64,000 bases of DNA from Himantopus leucocephalus. Lineage: Eukaryota > Chordata > Aves > Charadriiformes > Recurvirostridae. Each line of letters opens with the position of its first letter. Positions within the stretch are counted from its first letter, which is position 1. A program made the position numbers and the translations under genes. Under the pieces are notes generated by a model. The model did no database searches and had not been told where the DNA came from. It saw only the letters and a list, made by a program, of their open reading frames with translations. The stretch is from contig RSEF01000001.1 in NCBI GenBank assembly GCA_003993805.1, positions 189,593,405-189,657,404 of the forward strand, read 5' to 3'. Positions 11,001-23,446 of the stretch are shown piece after piece.

Positions 11001-14000
11001 GTGAAGATTTTAATGAATTAACAGCGCTTTTTTGGTTTAAGAAACAGAGATTGGTTCACTACTGCTGAAAACAATGTGGTAGTGTTCTTGTCTTTTTTAC
11101 TGACATTAATCTTTTGTACAAAAATGTAGTGGTGGTAGGTGGGCACCTAAGTTGCAGGCTGTCTTTGGCTTGACTTTTGTCTACTTCACATCTCCTAAGA
11201 CAGCACTTTCATTAAAAGGTTATGGAAAAGGCTGAGATTCTTTCTTAAACCTGCCAGAAAAAAAGCCAGATTCATAGTGTCAATGCCTAGATCTTACTCA
11301 GAAATGCAGTTGGGTTATGGCTAGGCATTCAACAGGAATGATGAATTTAGAAATGCATCCAAGTCTCATATCACAGACTTTGTGGGTCAAAAAGTGTGAG
11401 TGATGATTGTTTCCGACCCTAAAGGAGCATTGTGAGGACAACTATGTTAAAATGGGTATTCATAGATACTAGCATAGTTGAAGGGGTATAAATGTCTAAG
11501 AAAGGTATGTATTTGAGTGCTAATATAAATTTAAACTTAAATGTTGATGTAAAGTGACTATAAATGTATAAAATCAGAAGATAGTGTCTTACCTCCAGTT
11601 TATATTTAGACTGTTTAAGACTGCAGAAGATATAAAGCAATCAAAATACGAGGTCTATAGGGCCATGATGTTACAGTACGTTTATGCCACCGATTTACAC
11701 AGGCAGAATAGCAGGTGAAATGAAAACGTCATTCCGTATCTGGAGAAAAAACTTGTTGGGTTGTTTATTTTGTTTTTTTTAATACCACTATTTCTCATTG
11801 AGTATTTACTTTGGAACCTAAAAGTATGATTCACCACAGAATATCTTTGTTTTTCTGTTAGTATTTCTCGCTGGTATCACTAGGCAAAGGCAAAGATTTT
11901 GATCTTGGCCTTTGAAAATCTAACCTGTATGCTTAATATTAGTGTGAAGCTAAGCATTTTGTTAGTTAAAGTGCTGTAGGTTTCCTTTTTGGACTGCATG
12001 TCTAAGGTGTGAGAAAAGCTACTCAAAGAAGAAATCGTAATAACTAGGTTTGCAAAGTGTATTAACGTATAATCAATGGAGAAGTGTACTGGTCACCCTG
12101 GATCTTGGTTGTGTCCTCAACTAGGGCTGTTGGCTGCCCTTGAGCAGTTTTTCCCTCTGCAAAACAAAGGAAATGTCTCCTACGTTGGTGCGCAAGGCAC
12201 TTTCCAGTTAACAGGAAAAAAATATCAGTAAAAACTGGGCATTATCAAGTACATAAATTTTCAGGGTTTTCTAGTATACCCAGTCTTCCTTTATTTATCT
12301 ACATGATGATCATGGATTTAGAAAACTTTTCAACAAGCAGCTATGTAGTCAGAATTGTACTTTGCTTATTAACATGCATGCCTCTGCCAAGCTGCTTCTC
12401 TCATTTTGCATTATATAAACTGTTTCCCACAGCTTATTTCCCCTTATTCAAATAAACAATGACCTTTGCAACAATGAAAATATTAGCAGGAGGAAAGTTA
12501 TTTTAGGACACAAAGGACCAATTTTTTAACAAGCGTATGACCAATGTTTTTTCTCCTTTAATTCCTCATAAATAAATTATGGGGTTTTTGTTCACTCAGC
12601 AATATTTTCTGTTCATTCAAAAGATGATAAAATTAGGTCTTTGCCAGTGTATTTAAGACTTTTCAGGATGTATAGCAACATACGAAACACTGGATTTTAT
12701 ATAGATGGGTTTAGCAATCTTTCCGTACTGATTTGGAAGTTGAGAAAGAAGGGCATTTGTTTGTGTCTGTCTTAAACCATTTGCTTTGGGAATAGCAGTT
12801 CATGATTAATTTACAGGAGGAGTATTGCTCCTTTGGTAACCAGCAGAACAAGTGTAAAGTGAGTGTAAAAAAATCCTTTCTCATTTGCTTTCATAGACAT
12901 GGTAAAGAATCAGAAATTCTGGTCCAAGCCTGTTCACAAATATTTTAATTTGTGATTTTTATCTTTACAGTTTTGTATTCTTTATAGAGATGATCCAATC
13001 TGATGTTTAACTCATGAAATTGGTGGATTTCCCTCAATTCCATTCCAGTAGGGCTTTGCCCATTGGCTACAAGAAATGAACTCAAGTTCTTTATTAAAAG
13101 GAGTAAACAAACCCTTTCCCAGTAAAGAAGTGGCTGAACACTCATCCGTTGATAAAATATGCTATTATTGGTATGTTCTTTAAGTACAGCTTCTGTTTTC
13201 TAGGTTCTTTCATGAGAAGAAAACCTATCTCTGGAAAAAAAAAAAATACCAAACCAAACAAAAAAATTAAAGTATGGCATTTTAGTATAAAGAACTGAAG
13301 AGCTTGCATCTTTCCAGGAAGCTCAGAGCTAAATTATCCCCTCTGAGGCTAATATTTTGATTGTAGCAACTGCATTTAAATGTACACATTAACTCAATTA
13401 TATGACTGTTTTTATGGACTCTTACAGTGTGTGACTGACATTATGGGTTGATGTTTATCGTAATACTGTTGTGCATCATATATCACAAATCACCTGTCAT
13501 TGATGACCTGAAATCTTTCTAAAGGATGCTGTGAGTAAGGTGAAACCTATTTGTCATAAGCTGTGAATTTTAGTCTAGCTAAGCTTTCCTGAGAGTAAAC
13601 GCAGAAGTGAGCCATTTGGAATATGCCCATGGATAATTTGTTAGGCAGCAATTTTAAAGCATTCATAACTTTAATATGAATTTAAAATGAATTTTGGTAA
13701 ACATACTGAGGTTATGTGAAAATTAATGCATTTTTAACAGATAATTCTGCCTTCCTGAACAGAGCATCCCTTGTTGGAAAGTGAAGGAGAAATTGGTTTT
13801 GCACTTTTCTCCTTGTTTTTCTCGAGTACAATATATTGTAAAAAAATTATAATAATGTAGTCTGAAAGAAAATGACAGGGGATGTGCTGAGTAGGCCAGA
13901 TTATACTTGTTCACTCATATGTAGGAAAAATAAAGAAAACTGAAGAAAATACTTCCAAGCACCTCAGTAGTTCTTCTCTTGAAAATTTGTTATTTGTAAA

Positions 14001-17000
14001 TTTATAATTTTCCCAGAGTAAACACCAGTGAAAATCAGCATAAATGCATGCTCAAATTAAGTTAGGCAGCCCCAAACCATCAAGTAGTGTAATAATGTAT
14101 TACCTTCTAAATCTAAATTGGATCTAAATTGGAGATTGGCCCTGTTTTGAGCTGGAATTTGGACCATTTCCCTTCTTACCTGAGTTATACTACTGAAAAA
14201 AACCAACCCTAAAGTACAGCACCTTGAAAAGACGATTTTTTTTTTTAAATGTGCCACTAATAGTTATTTAGCTATAATACCTAAATGAGGCTTGGAAAGA
14301 AGTAAGACAATTCCTCCTTTAGTAGAAGCAGGAGGCACAATGGATTTCTTCAATGCTATATCCATTAAAGAAAATAGGTGTCCTTTAAACTAGGTTCTCT
14401 TTTCACTAGTGACAGGGGTGGGTTTTACACAGTAGTTACCACTGTGTGAAATTCTGTAGGAAAAAAGGCAGTATATTTTGTAAGTTAGATGTAGCTATTG
14501 TTCTGGCTTTTACCCAATATCTAGGGTTATTCTACTGAGTTAAGTCATACGTGTTCCAGCCTGATATTTGCAGGCAGATCTCTTGCAAAGATTAGCATAT
14601 TTTCTAATTGGAGTGAATTAACTGATGGGTCTGTCATAAAAGTGCCCTAAAAAGGGTTACATCTATTTAGCTGAATCTGTTTCTAAACCACTTCAAGCTG
14701 TGTGATTTAACTGGCATGAATTTTTAAAATTAATCTAGGGTATCTCCCATTATAGACATTCTCACAGACATTTTTGAGAATATATTAAACCGATATGTAA
14801 TCAGCTTAGGCAACACTGAAACAAACCTGCTTTCAGTGAAAATTGTTCACTTTCCTGTTATTCATAAAATTAAAAAAAAAAAAAAAATGGGAAAAGCATC
14901 ATGGTCTACTTTATAGATCATAGAGGAGTAGAAAGGGAATGAAAAATTTCCTGGTGATTACCTCTAATAGAGCAGGTCTGTGCAAAGCCTATGCTAAAAA
15001 TACAAAGTAAAGAAAGGCAACTATGTCTTTTTTTCAGTGTTCTGAAGCTATAATATTAAAATAATCTTAGGACACCAAATTCAACTGAGAACATGCGAAG
15101 ACTATACACATATGGGCTTCTGTACTTAACTTTAGAAATGAATTATTAGATTCAGAGACTTCAGATTCACAGCATGGCTTCAAAAAGGAAAGTAATGACT
15201 ACAGAGACCTAGAAGAATGGATGCCCCATCCTTTTCCTCATTTACTGCATACATCAAATATTGTTCTGAAGAATGGGAGATGCTGTGACAGCCAGTGGGT
15301 TGAGGAACATAGACTGAAGACCAAATGTCCATCCTGTGCAAAAGATGCAGCCATGAAGCTCTCGTTGGAGGCAGACATCTTGTCCTTCCTCTGTTCTTCT
15401 GAATTAAAGCTGACTAAAGCTTCCAGGTGTAGCACAGACCCTAATACAGGTATCTTGGATGTTTTAAACACAAGAATCACATTATTTTAGTCCTTAATGA
15501 AGTTAGGACAAACTTGTCAGCCAAGTGGCACTTTGGGTCAAGCATAGTAGCAGAACTTCACTGGAAGGAAGTTTGTTTCAGTAAAAATCTTCAGCACCAC
15601 AGCAATCTAACAATGTTTGGGGCAAACCAAAACCTATGTGACTAATTACATAAAGAATAATCGGTTGAAACAGTGTCCCAGAAAGACACTAACCTTCCAG
15701 ACTTAAAGTCTTGTATGATAGGTACAGCCTCAAGATTAGTTGCTTCAAAATATTACTCTCTCCCTTACCTTATCCTTACTACTCAACATTTTTGAGGAAG
15801 ACAGAATTACTTATCTCCTTCCTGACATGATCCACAGCTGAATCAAAGGCACAATTTGTAAATAAAAGGTTCCAATTCTCTGTACTGACTCCAAATTCAC
15901 AGCAACAAGTTTTAAAAATATTTATTTTTTTGCTCATTAGCAGTTTCCTGTTTATTCAGTGGTGATCAGTCTCCTCAGGACCATTTACTGGATTAGCTTT
16001 GTTCCTCTAATCTCTGTGAAGTTTCAAACACCTTACAAGTGCATGTGATTATTAAATCATGGGGAGGAGGTAGGGTTTTTTTTGGTGTTTTTTTGACAAA
16101 GTTGATGAAAGCAGCGAAATGTTCCAATGATTCCACTTGATTTTCATTAATATTTTTGCTGGATTTTAGTATAAAGCAATCATCCCATTTCATACGGACA
16201 ATCCGCATTTTGAATGAGATTTGATACTTTTGATCAGACTTTAACATACATCCTTCTTATCTGAAAATACTGTTAAAAACGTTATTTGGATTATAAGGAA
16301 AGCTTTCATTTGTACAGCCCGTGGCTGTCTGTGTCATAAATATGCACATATCGCTGCCTCAGCAAGACTCTTCTAAGCACATTTCATGGTACTTTTCATA
16401 TGCATTGGATTTGATTTGTTTTAGGGTATAATATAAATTCTTGCTGTGATACAGAATAAAAAAAAAAATCCTTTAAAAAACTGGCTTAGTTACAAGGTTG
16501 CACTCATCCTACAGACCCCTAAGTTTTATTAACTGTCCAAATAACCTGTTATCGTTGTTTGTGCACAGAGCCTTCATTTGATTCTGGGTATTGTATCTAC
16601 CTTTTCTTGAAATATCTTCAAGCCTGTGCCTTTGCCCCGTTACCAGTGTGAATTCCTTCAGCACATAATGATAGCGTTTCACATTCTGAGCCATGAGCAC
16701 ACGCTACATGCCACAGAATACAAATGTGCATAAGGTGGTAGTTTCATTATCTTAGGGTCAGTAGAATTTCAAGAGCTCTGAAATTACCTCTATCAGTGAT
16801 GCAAGTGTCAACTTAGTTTTAATAAATCTTTGGAAACAGCCATGAGTTACTTCTAGGACATCTTCCCATTTCCGGAAATACATCATTCAGCTGCCAAACC
16901 CGCTATCAGTTTGTAGCAAATAGAATTTCATCCATTAAATGCAAAGACTCACTTCAGCTTCTGCATGCCATCATTCTATGATAGCTAAAAGTGTGATTAA

Positions 17001-19916
17001 CCTGAAGTTTAGCTGATATCAAGCCTAATGTATACTATTCCACTCAAACAGGAACAAGGTCTTGAAAAATATTTTCTACAGTATATGCGTAGGGAATGTT
17101 ATATTTATGTCTGGATGCCACTAACATTGTGTAAAGAGATTTTGACAGTTTCTCAGTTTTCACTTATTCCTTTTTTTTTGCTTTTAAAAAACCACACAAA
17201 AACATCAAATCAAGCCAGAAAGAAAATCCTGCCTCCCATTAATTGGAGAATCAAAATATTGCAGAAGATCTTGTTTCATGATAATAAACTAATATTGCAT
17301 TATGTATTCAGGCAAAAATCCAACTGAAGTTAATGAGACAGCTACGGTATTTTACTCAATGCTGACTTAAAATAACAAAGTCTTTTTAGACCAGGTAGCT
17401 ACACTAATAAATCCAGACAACAGCTCATGTGAAAAACATATTGCTGTACTTCTTCTGTAAATGTGAATACTGATATGTATAGATATTAAGTGGGTTTCTT
17501 AAAATGGTAAAGACAATCTGAAAAAAAAAAAAGAATTCAGGATGGAGAATAACAAAATGAAAAAAGATCGTAACGCTGAGTGTGATGTGCCAACCACCAG
17601 AGTATTTTACAAGCCTGATATATCAAGTTGATGTAAATCAGGAGATATTTCTATTAACTTTGATGAATCCTTTTTTATGTGAAGTTTCTTTATTTTGAAA
17701 AAGACTGTCTTTTGGCCTGTTTATAAGTTCCTGATAAGTGAGGGGGCAAGACTTAAGTGCTACTGTTTTCTAAACATATTAGGTCTAAAATCTACTTATA
17801 AATGAAACGTTTCTGAAGTTCCTTATGGTACATTAAGTACTGCTCGTGTTTGGTTTTCTGTTTTGCAAGGATTTCAGTGACTATTGTCTTATTATATGTT
17901 GCACTTATTTACCAAACATTTTTCTTACTTCTGTTGAGTAATTAATGACAATGTATGTGGGGATTTCTTGAAGTCGTGCAGTCACACCTCCCTCTAAGTG
18001 GGAATATTGCTGGCAATAGATCACATCAGCTGTGGCTTTGTTTATCCAAATCTTGAAACCCCCTTAGGATGGAAATTCCACAGTGTCCTCAGGTAATATC
18101 TCACAAGACGCCATGTTAAAATGAGCCAATAAATTTCTTTATTGAAAAACAAAAATGTTTCACAAAATACACTATTTTCAGTGATCTATTGCAAAGTTTT
18201 TTGCAATTAGAGAGAGAAAGAAAAAGATATCAGAATTTGTTAACTTTGTTAATATTTTTCAGTGGAACTTTCTATAAACTCAGTGGACATGTTTTAACCT
18301 TGATTCATGATATTACAACTACCAGGGATATAAATAACCACTAATATTTAAATTAATATGGTTTCTTATTATATTTATTTTGTACTTACCAATTACTATT
18401 TTTAAGTTTTTACAACAAATGCTAGCTTTACATTTACCTTACCATAAATGTTACATGTGAGGATGTTTTTCAGGGAAAAATCTCGGTTTGGAATGGAAAG
18501 AAGGGCAAATATCTGAGTGTTCATACTGGTATTCCATGTTACCTTGTAAAGATCTGCATATTTCTCTCTTACCTTCTTCATCCTTATCATGCCTTGCTAA
18601 TCATGACCTAGATTGCCTCTATTCCAGATTGTACAGGGATGCGTGTGAGGTTTTATTTTCCTTCCCCTTCTCTCTTCAATGATTGCAATGTGTTAAACAC
18701 CTCTAAACAATCATTACCATCCTGGTTCAAAATAGCACTTAAGCAAACATTCAACTTCAAGAATTAGGCTAAATTGTCTCAAATATTTCAGTGTTTTCTT
18801 ATATAAAAGTGCCCTTTGCTTCATAACGAACAGCCTTAATAAACTTTTTACTGTATTTCTGTAGCATAATTTAATTACTTAGCAGTAATACCACTATTTT
18901 TATTGCTACTAGACTGTCTAATGTCACAAAGGGCAGACTGCATGAGGTCTATGAAAAATTTTAAGTAGCTTACAAAGGGACTTCTCAATTGTGGTCCCTT
19001 CTGGCCAGAATTAGTTGATTGTTAATGTTGCGATAATTAGAGGACCCTTTTCAGCTCAGCTGCAATGGGCAGCTGTTCAGGTCCAAAAGCAGCAGGAGCT
19101 GCCAATCATGCTGAGCCTGGGAGTGTCTCTTGTCAGGGGATTTGTCAGCTGGTGAAAGACCCCACTTCACACTCCACAACATGCTCTTCTGCCCTTCCAA
19201 TTCAACCTACACACTGGACAAAAGTTCCTGAAATTACTGTTCCAGCAGTGCCAAATTGCTGGAATCATAGATGAATATATTTTGGACTCTAGGAACATCA
19301 AAGTAAATGTACTCACAGTATTAAGGATACGGAGAATTGCAATTCTGAGGTATTCAAAGTCTAAACAGATATGCAGTGAAAAAGAAAAATATAAAAAATA
19401 TGGATTACTGAGACTGAAGTAAATGAACTAGTCAGATATTTTGTTGTCAGTTCTGTATGTATGTTTTTGGGGACATTTGATATTAGTTTATGCCGATGGA
19501 TTACAAAAAGGAAGAGATAAAAAAAAGTTCTGTATGTTTGCAGCAATTGGTTTGGAGTTATACCTCAGTGGGCATTCATTTTCTTATTTTTAGGGCAACT
19601 TACCACTTGTCTCAAGACATAATAAAATAATTTATAATACCACCCAGTGAAAGGTAAAGATATTGCCAAATTCTGTTGAATTCTTCTTCCCTATTTGTTT
19701 TAATTGAGAGAAGAATTATACAGTGTAATAAATTAGCTGTTATTTTAATTAGAGCTTGAATGTGTGTGAGTCCCTGACATGAACTACTATAACATATACA
19801 GTTTTATATTTTTGACCTTTACATTAAATTACTGACTATCAAGAACTGCAATAACGAAATATTAGTATCCTTCTGTTTCATTAACTGGAAAAATATAGGA
19901 GACATATGCTGAGAAT
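8082..19916. other. Unique AT-rich noncoding DNA, no gene recognised
   Basis: Nearly 12 kb without a recognisable exon, RNA gene or full transposon. The open frames here are short (the longest about 112 codons, starting at TTG at 8532) and resemble no family. A short possible CR1 tail lies near 9588. A-runs occur near 14870-14887, 16458-16470 and 17519-17532. A 15221-15490 frame of 89 codons contains a CPSC motif but lacks other zinc-binding pairs, so it is not annotated as a gene. Confidence 0.6.
9588..9636 (-). mobile_element. Possible eroded CR1 3' tail
   Basis: The plus strand reads 'aatcataggaatgttggct' followed by 'gatgggacctttgaa', resembling the reverse complement of the CR1 3' end (tail octamer, then GTTGGAAGGGACCTTTGAAG in other copies). 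The match is short and interrupted, so chance similarity is possible. Confidence 0.3.
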
Positions 19917-20132
19917 ATAATAATGTATCTATAAATTTTAAAAAATGGCATGCAAAGACTTATGTATGAATGTCACTATCATAGCTGAAAGACAGCGGAT
20001 TGTTCAAATCCTGTTAATANATAATAATGTATCTATAAATTTTAAAAAATGGCATGCAAAGACTAGGAGGACTTATGTATGAATGTCAATATCATAGCTG
20101 AAAGACAGCGGATTGTTCAAATCCTGTTAATA
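19917..20132 (+). other. Near-identical duplicate copies separated by one N (assembly join)
   Basis: Bases 19917-20019 (103 nt) and 20021-20132 (112 nt) are almost the same. They differ by a 9-bp insertion (taggaggac) in the second copy and one visible substitution (c/a in 'gtcactatc' versus 'gtcaatatc'). The single N at 20020 lies exactly at the junction. This is what an assembler leaves when two allelic contig ends are joined without merging. A true tandem duplication is less likely. Confidence 0.8.
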
Positions 20133-20570
20133 TTGTAGCTATTAAAATTTGAGTGTCTCCATCAAGGCAACTATAGATTAATCCTTTCTAATTCTGTAGA
20201 AAAAAGAAATATCAGATTAGAACATTTTATATGGAAAGAAGCTAAGCAAGAATATGATCTCTGAGACCATTTAAATAAGTTATATCTATACGAACTGTTA
20301 AGTTCAAAAGAATGGACTGGGTCTTTAACTAATATATTCTCCCTGAAATTTCAGGTCAACATCCTTTATGAACCCTGCAAGAAGCTGAAGAAACTGATTG
20401 CTCCAGAATCTATATGGAACTGAAGACAGCATTGCCCTGTTAAACGGTCCAGACTGAGTTCATAGCCACGTGGCAGATTATGCATCACTATGTCTGGAGC
20501 TAATGTAAGAGTTATACCACACAGCATAAGACAATGCTGGCAGACTACAAAACATCTATGTTTTTACCTT
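20133..20570. other. Unique noncoding DNA left of the solo LTR
   Basis: No gene or repeat recognised. The last five bases (acctt, 20566-20570) are the left copy of the LTR target-site duplication. Confidence 0.6.
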
Positions 20571-21406
20571 TGTGGTGAGTTGACCTTAGCTAGCCGCCAG
20601 GTGTCCACCAAGCTGGTCTATCACTCCTTCTCCCTCAGCTGGACAGGGGGCAGAAAATATGACAAAAGGCTTGTCGGTCGAAATAAGGACAGGGAGATCA
20701 CTCAGCAATTACTGTCACAGGCAAAACAGACTTGACTGGGAAAATAAATTTGATTTTTTACCAACAAAATCAGAGAAGGATAATGAGAACTAAAACCAAA
20801 TCCTAAAACACCTTCCCCCCACCTGTCCCTTCTTCCCAGGCTTTACTTTACTCCTGATTTCTCTTCTTCCTCCGCCCTGAGCGGCACAGGGGGACAGGGA
20901 ATGGAGGTTGTGGTCAGTTCATCACGTGTTGTCTCTGCCACTCCTTTCTCTTCACTCCCTTCCATTGCTTCAGTGTGGCGTTCCACCCACAGGAGACAGT
21001 CCTTGATGAACTTCTCCAAAGTGAGTCCTTCCCAAGGGCTATAGTCCTTCCCAAGGGGTACAGTCTTTCAGGAACAGACTGCTCCAGTGTGGGTTCCCTA
21101 AGGGGTTACAGGTCTTGCCTTGATGATGGTCACTGACCTTGATGTCTGCACAGTTATTTCTCTCACACATTCTCATTCCTCTCTCCCAGCTGCTGTTGCA
21201 CAGCAGTTTTTTTCCCTTTCTTAAATATGTTATCACAGAGGCACCACCACTATCACTAAGTGTCTCAGCCTTGGTCAGCAGCAGGTCCATTTTGGAGCTG
21301 GCTAGCATTGGCTCTATTGGACATAAGGGAAGCTTCTAGCAGCTACTCACAGAAGCCACCCCTGTAGCCCCCTGCTACCAAAACCTCACCATGTAAACCC
21401 AATACA
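20571..21406 (-). mobile_element. Solo ERV LTR (ERVL-type, avian), 5-bp TSD
   Basis: The plus strand runs from TGTGGTGAG to CCCAATACA and is flanked on both sides by acctt (20566-20570 and 21407-21411), a perfect 5-bp target-site duplication. The body resembles a common avian LTR: the ggtgagttgacc end, the 'ggacagggagatcactcag' block, and repeated 'gagtccttcccaaggg'-like units around 21020-21110. The promoter side reads on the minus strand: two CCAAT boxes (ATTGG on plus at 21307-21311 and 21316-21320) and a TATTTAA box near 21221-21228, so the sense strand is minus. There is no internal viral sequence on either side, so this is a recombined solo LTR. The family assignment (ERVL) rests on the 5-bp TSD and remembered similarity. 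Confidence 0.85.
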
Positions 21407-21789
21407 ACCTTGAAGAGTGACTAGTGTTGTTGACAGCTGCATATGAGACACGACACTCTTCTATATGTTCCGATATGAGACACTACAGTCATTAAGACCC
21501 TGGAAGGAAGATGGGCCCAGGAAAGCTGGTTAATATTCAAAGATCACCTCCTCCAAGCTCAACAGCAGTCCACCCCAAAGAGTAGGAAGTCAGGCAAAAA
21601 TGCCAGCAGTCCCAGATGGATGAACAAGGCTCACCGCACTAAGGCACAAAATGTAAGTGAAAATAAGGTGGAAGCAGGAATGGGTAACCTGGGACGAATA
21701 CAAAGATACCATCTGCTCATGAGGAAATGAAGTTAGGAAAGCCAAAGCCCAACCAGAACTCAATCTAGCTAGAGCTGTCAAAGATAACA

Positions 21790-23112
21790 ATGAACAGTTT
21801 TTATAAGTACATAGGAGACAAAAAGAAGATAAGGGAAAATGTGGGCCCATTGGTCAATGAGATGGGGAACCTGGTTACAGAGGACATGGAAAAGGTTGGC
21901 TTACTGAATCCCTTCTTCGCCTCAGTCTTTTATAGCAAGACTAGCCTTCAGGAATCCCAGGCCCCAGAGACCAGGGCGAAATGCTGGAACAAGAAAGACT
22001 TATTCTTGGTGGAACAGAATCAGGTTAGAGAATACCTAAGCAAACTGGACATACATAATTCCATGGGCCCTGATGGGATGCACCCATTCTCGATAATCTT
22101 TGATTAGTCATATCAACTGGGACAAGTGCCTGAGGACTGGAGGAGAACAAACGCCATTCCTGTCTTAAAAAAAAAAAANAAAAAAAAAAAAAAAAAACAA
22201 AACAAAAAGGAGGACCCAGGGAACTACAAGTAAGTCAACGTCACCTTGATCTCTGGGAAGGTGATGGAGCAGCTAACCCTGGAAATGCTTCCAGACACAT
22301 TAAGGACAAGAAAATAATCATTTGTAGACAGTATTGGCTTCACCAAGGGCGAGTCATGCTTGATCAACTTGACAGCCTCCAATGAGGAAATGATAGGCTT
22401 GATAGCTAAAGGGAGAGCAGTGGCTGCTGACTACATAGGCTTCAGTAAGGCTTTCAACACTGCCTCCTGTAAGATCCTCATAGAGAAGCCAAGGAAGAAT
22501 GGCCTGGATGAGCAGACAGTGAGGTGGATTGAAAACTGCCTGAATGTCGGGCCCAGGGGTGGTGATCAGGCGAACAAAGTCTAGTTGGAGGCAAGCTACT
22601 AGCAGTGTACCCCAGGAGTCAATACCAGGACTGGAGCCAGTCCTAACATCTTCATTAATGAGCTGGTTGGTGGGGCAGAGTGTAAACTCAGTACTTTGTT
22701 CATGATTTACCTAGCCCTTCTGTAGCACACAAAACTGGGACAAGTGGCTGATATACCAGAGATTTGTGCTGCCATCCAGAGGGATATGGACACGCTGGAG
22801 AAATTGGCTGACAGGAACCTCATGAAGTTCATAAAGAGGAAGTGCAAAGTTCTGCCCCTGGGGGGAAAAAATCCCAATGCTCAAATATATGCTGGGGGCT
22901 ACCCAGGTGGAAAGTAGCTCTACAAAAAGTCCCTGGCAGTACTGGTAGACAACAAATTGGACATGAGCCAGCAATGCGCCCTTGACACAAAGAAGGCTAA
23001 TGGTGTCCTGGATTGCATTAGGAGGATTGCTGCCAGAAGGTTAAGGGAGGTGATCCTTCCCCTCTACTCAGCACTGATGAGGCCACATCTGGAGAACTGT
23101 GTCCAGTTTTGA
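21790..23112 (+). pseudogene. CR1 ORF2 remnant with ruined reverse-transcriptase active site
   Basis: Frame 21790-22107 holds the linker before the RT domain, with 'RENVGPLVNEMGNLVTED', 'FFASVFYSKTSLQES' and 'SMGPDGMHP'. Frame 22360-22584 holds RT motif A, but the usual Y-L-D-F-S-K-A-F-D-T is here Y-I-G-F-S-K-A-F-N-T: the catalytic Asp is Gly at codon 22438-22440. The FADD box region near 22690-22720 is not readable. Further on, the conserved FW of 'CVQFW' is F-stop, with TGA at 23110-23112 replacing TGG. No product is possible. Confidence 0.88.
22167..22208 (+). repeat. Poly-A tract inside CR1, with one N
   Basis: A run of A with a single N at 22179 and two C interruptions at its end. In other CR1 copies this place holds ordinary sequence (around 'aaggaggaccc'), so the run appears to have expanded within the dead element. 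The N probably marks an unresolved length. Confidence 0.8.
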
Positions 23113-23446
23113 GCTTCCTGATACAACAGAGACATGGACATACTTGAGAGAGTCCAGCCAAGGGCCATGAAAATGATGAAGGGATTAGAGTATCTCTCCT
23201 ATATGGAAAGGCTGAAAGAATGTTAAGCCTATAGCAGAGAAGGCTCAGGGGGACTTTGTCAGTGTGTATAAATACCTGAAGAGAGGGTCAAAAGAATATG
23301 GAGCCAGGCTCTTTTCAGTGGTTCCCAGTGACAGGACCAGAGTTTGTTCAGTGCAAACTGAAACACAGGGAGTTCTCCCGAACATCGGAACACATTCCTC
23401 CAGAGATCTCTTCCAACCTCAACCATTCTTTGATTCTATGATTTAT

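Larger units (their letters stand above)
21500..23446 (+). mobile_element. 5'-truncated CR1 LINE, longest copy in the window
   Basis: CR1 ORF2 is recognisable from about 21500, after the endonuclease domain, through the inter-domain segment, the RT domain and the C-terminus. It ends with the CR1 3' tail ('ctttgattctatgattta') at 23446. The copy is old: many stops and frameshifts, an A-tract expanded inside the element (22167-22208), and mutated catalytic positions. It lies about 90 bp to the right of the solo LTR. Confidence 0.9.

Noticed and set aside
15221..15490. 89-codon frame with a CPSC motif, possible zinc finger
   Set aside because: Only one Cys pair is arranged as in a zinc-binding site and no second pair follows at a proper distance.
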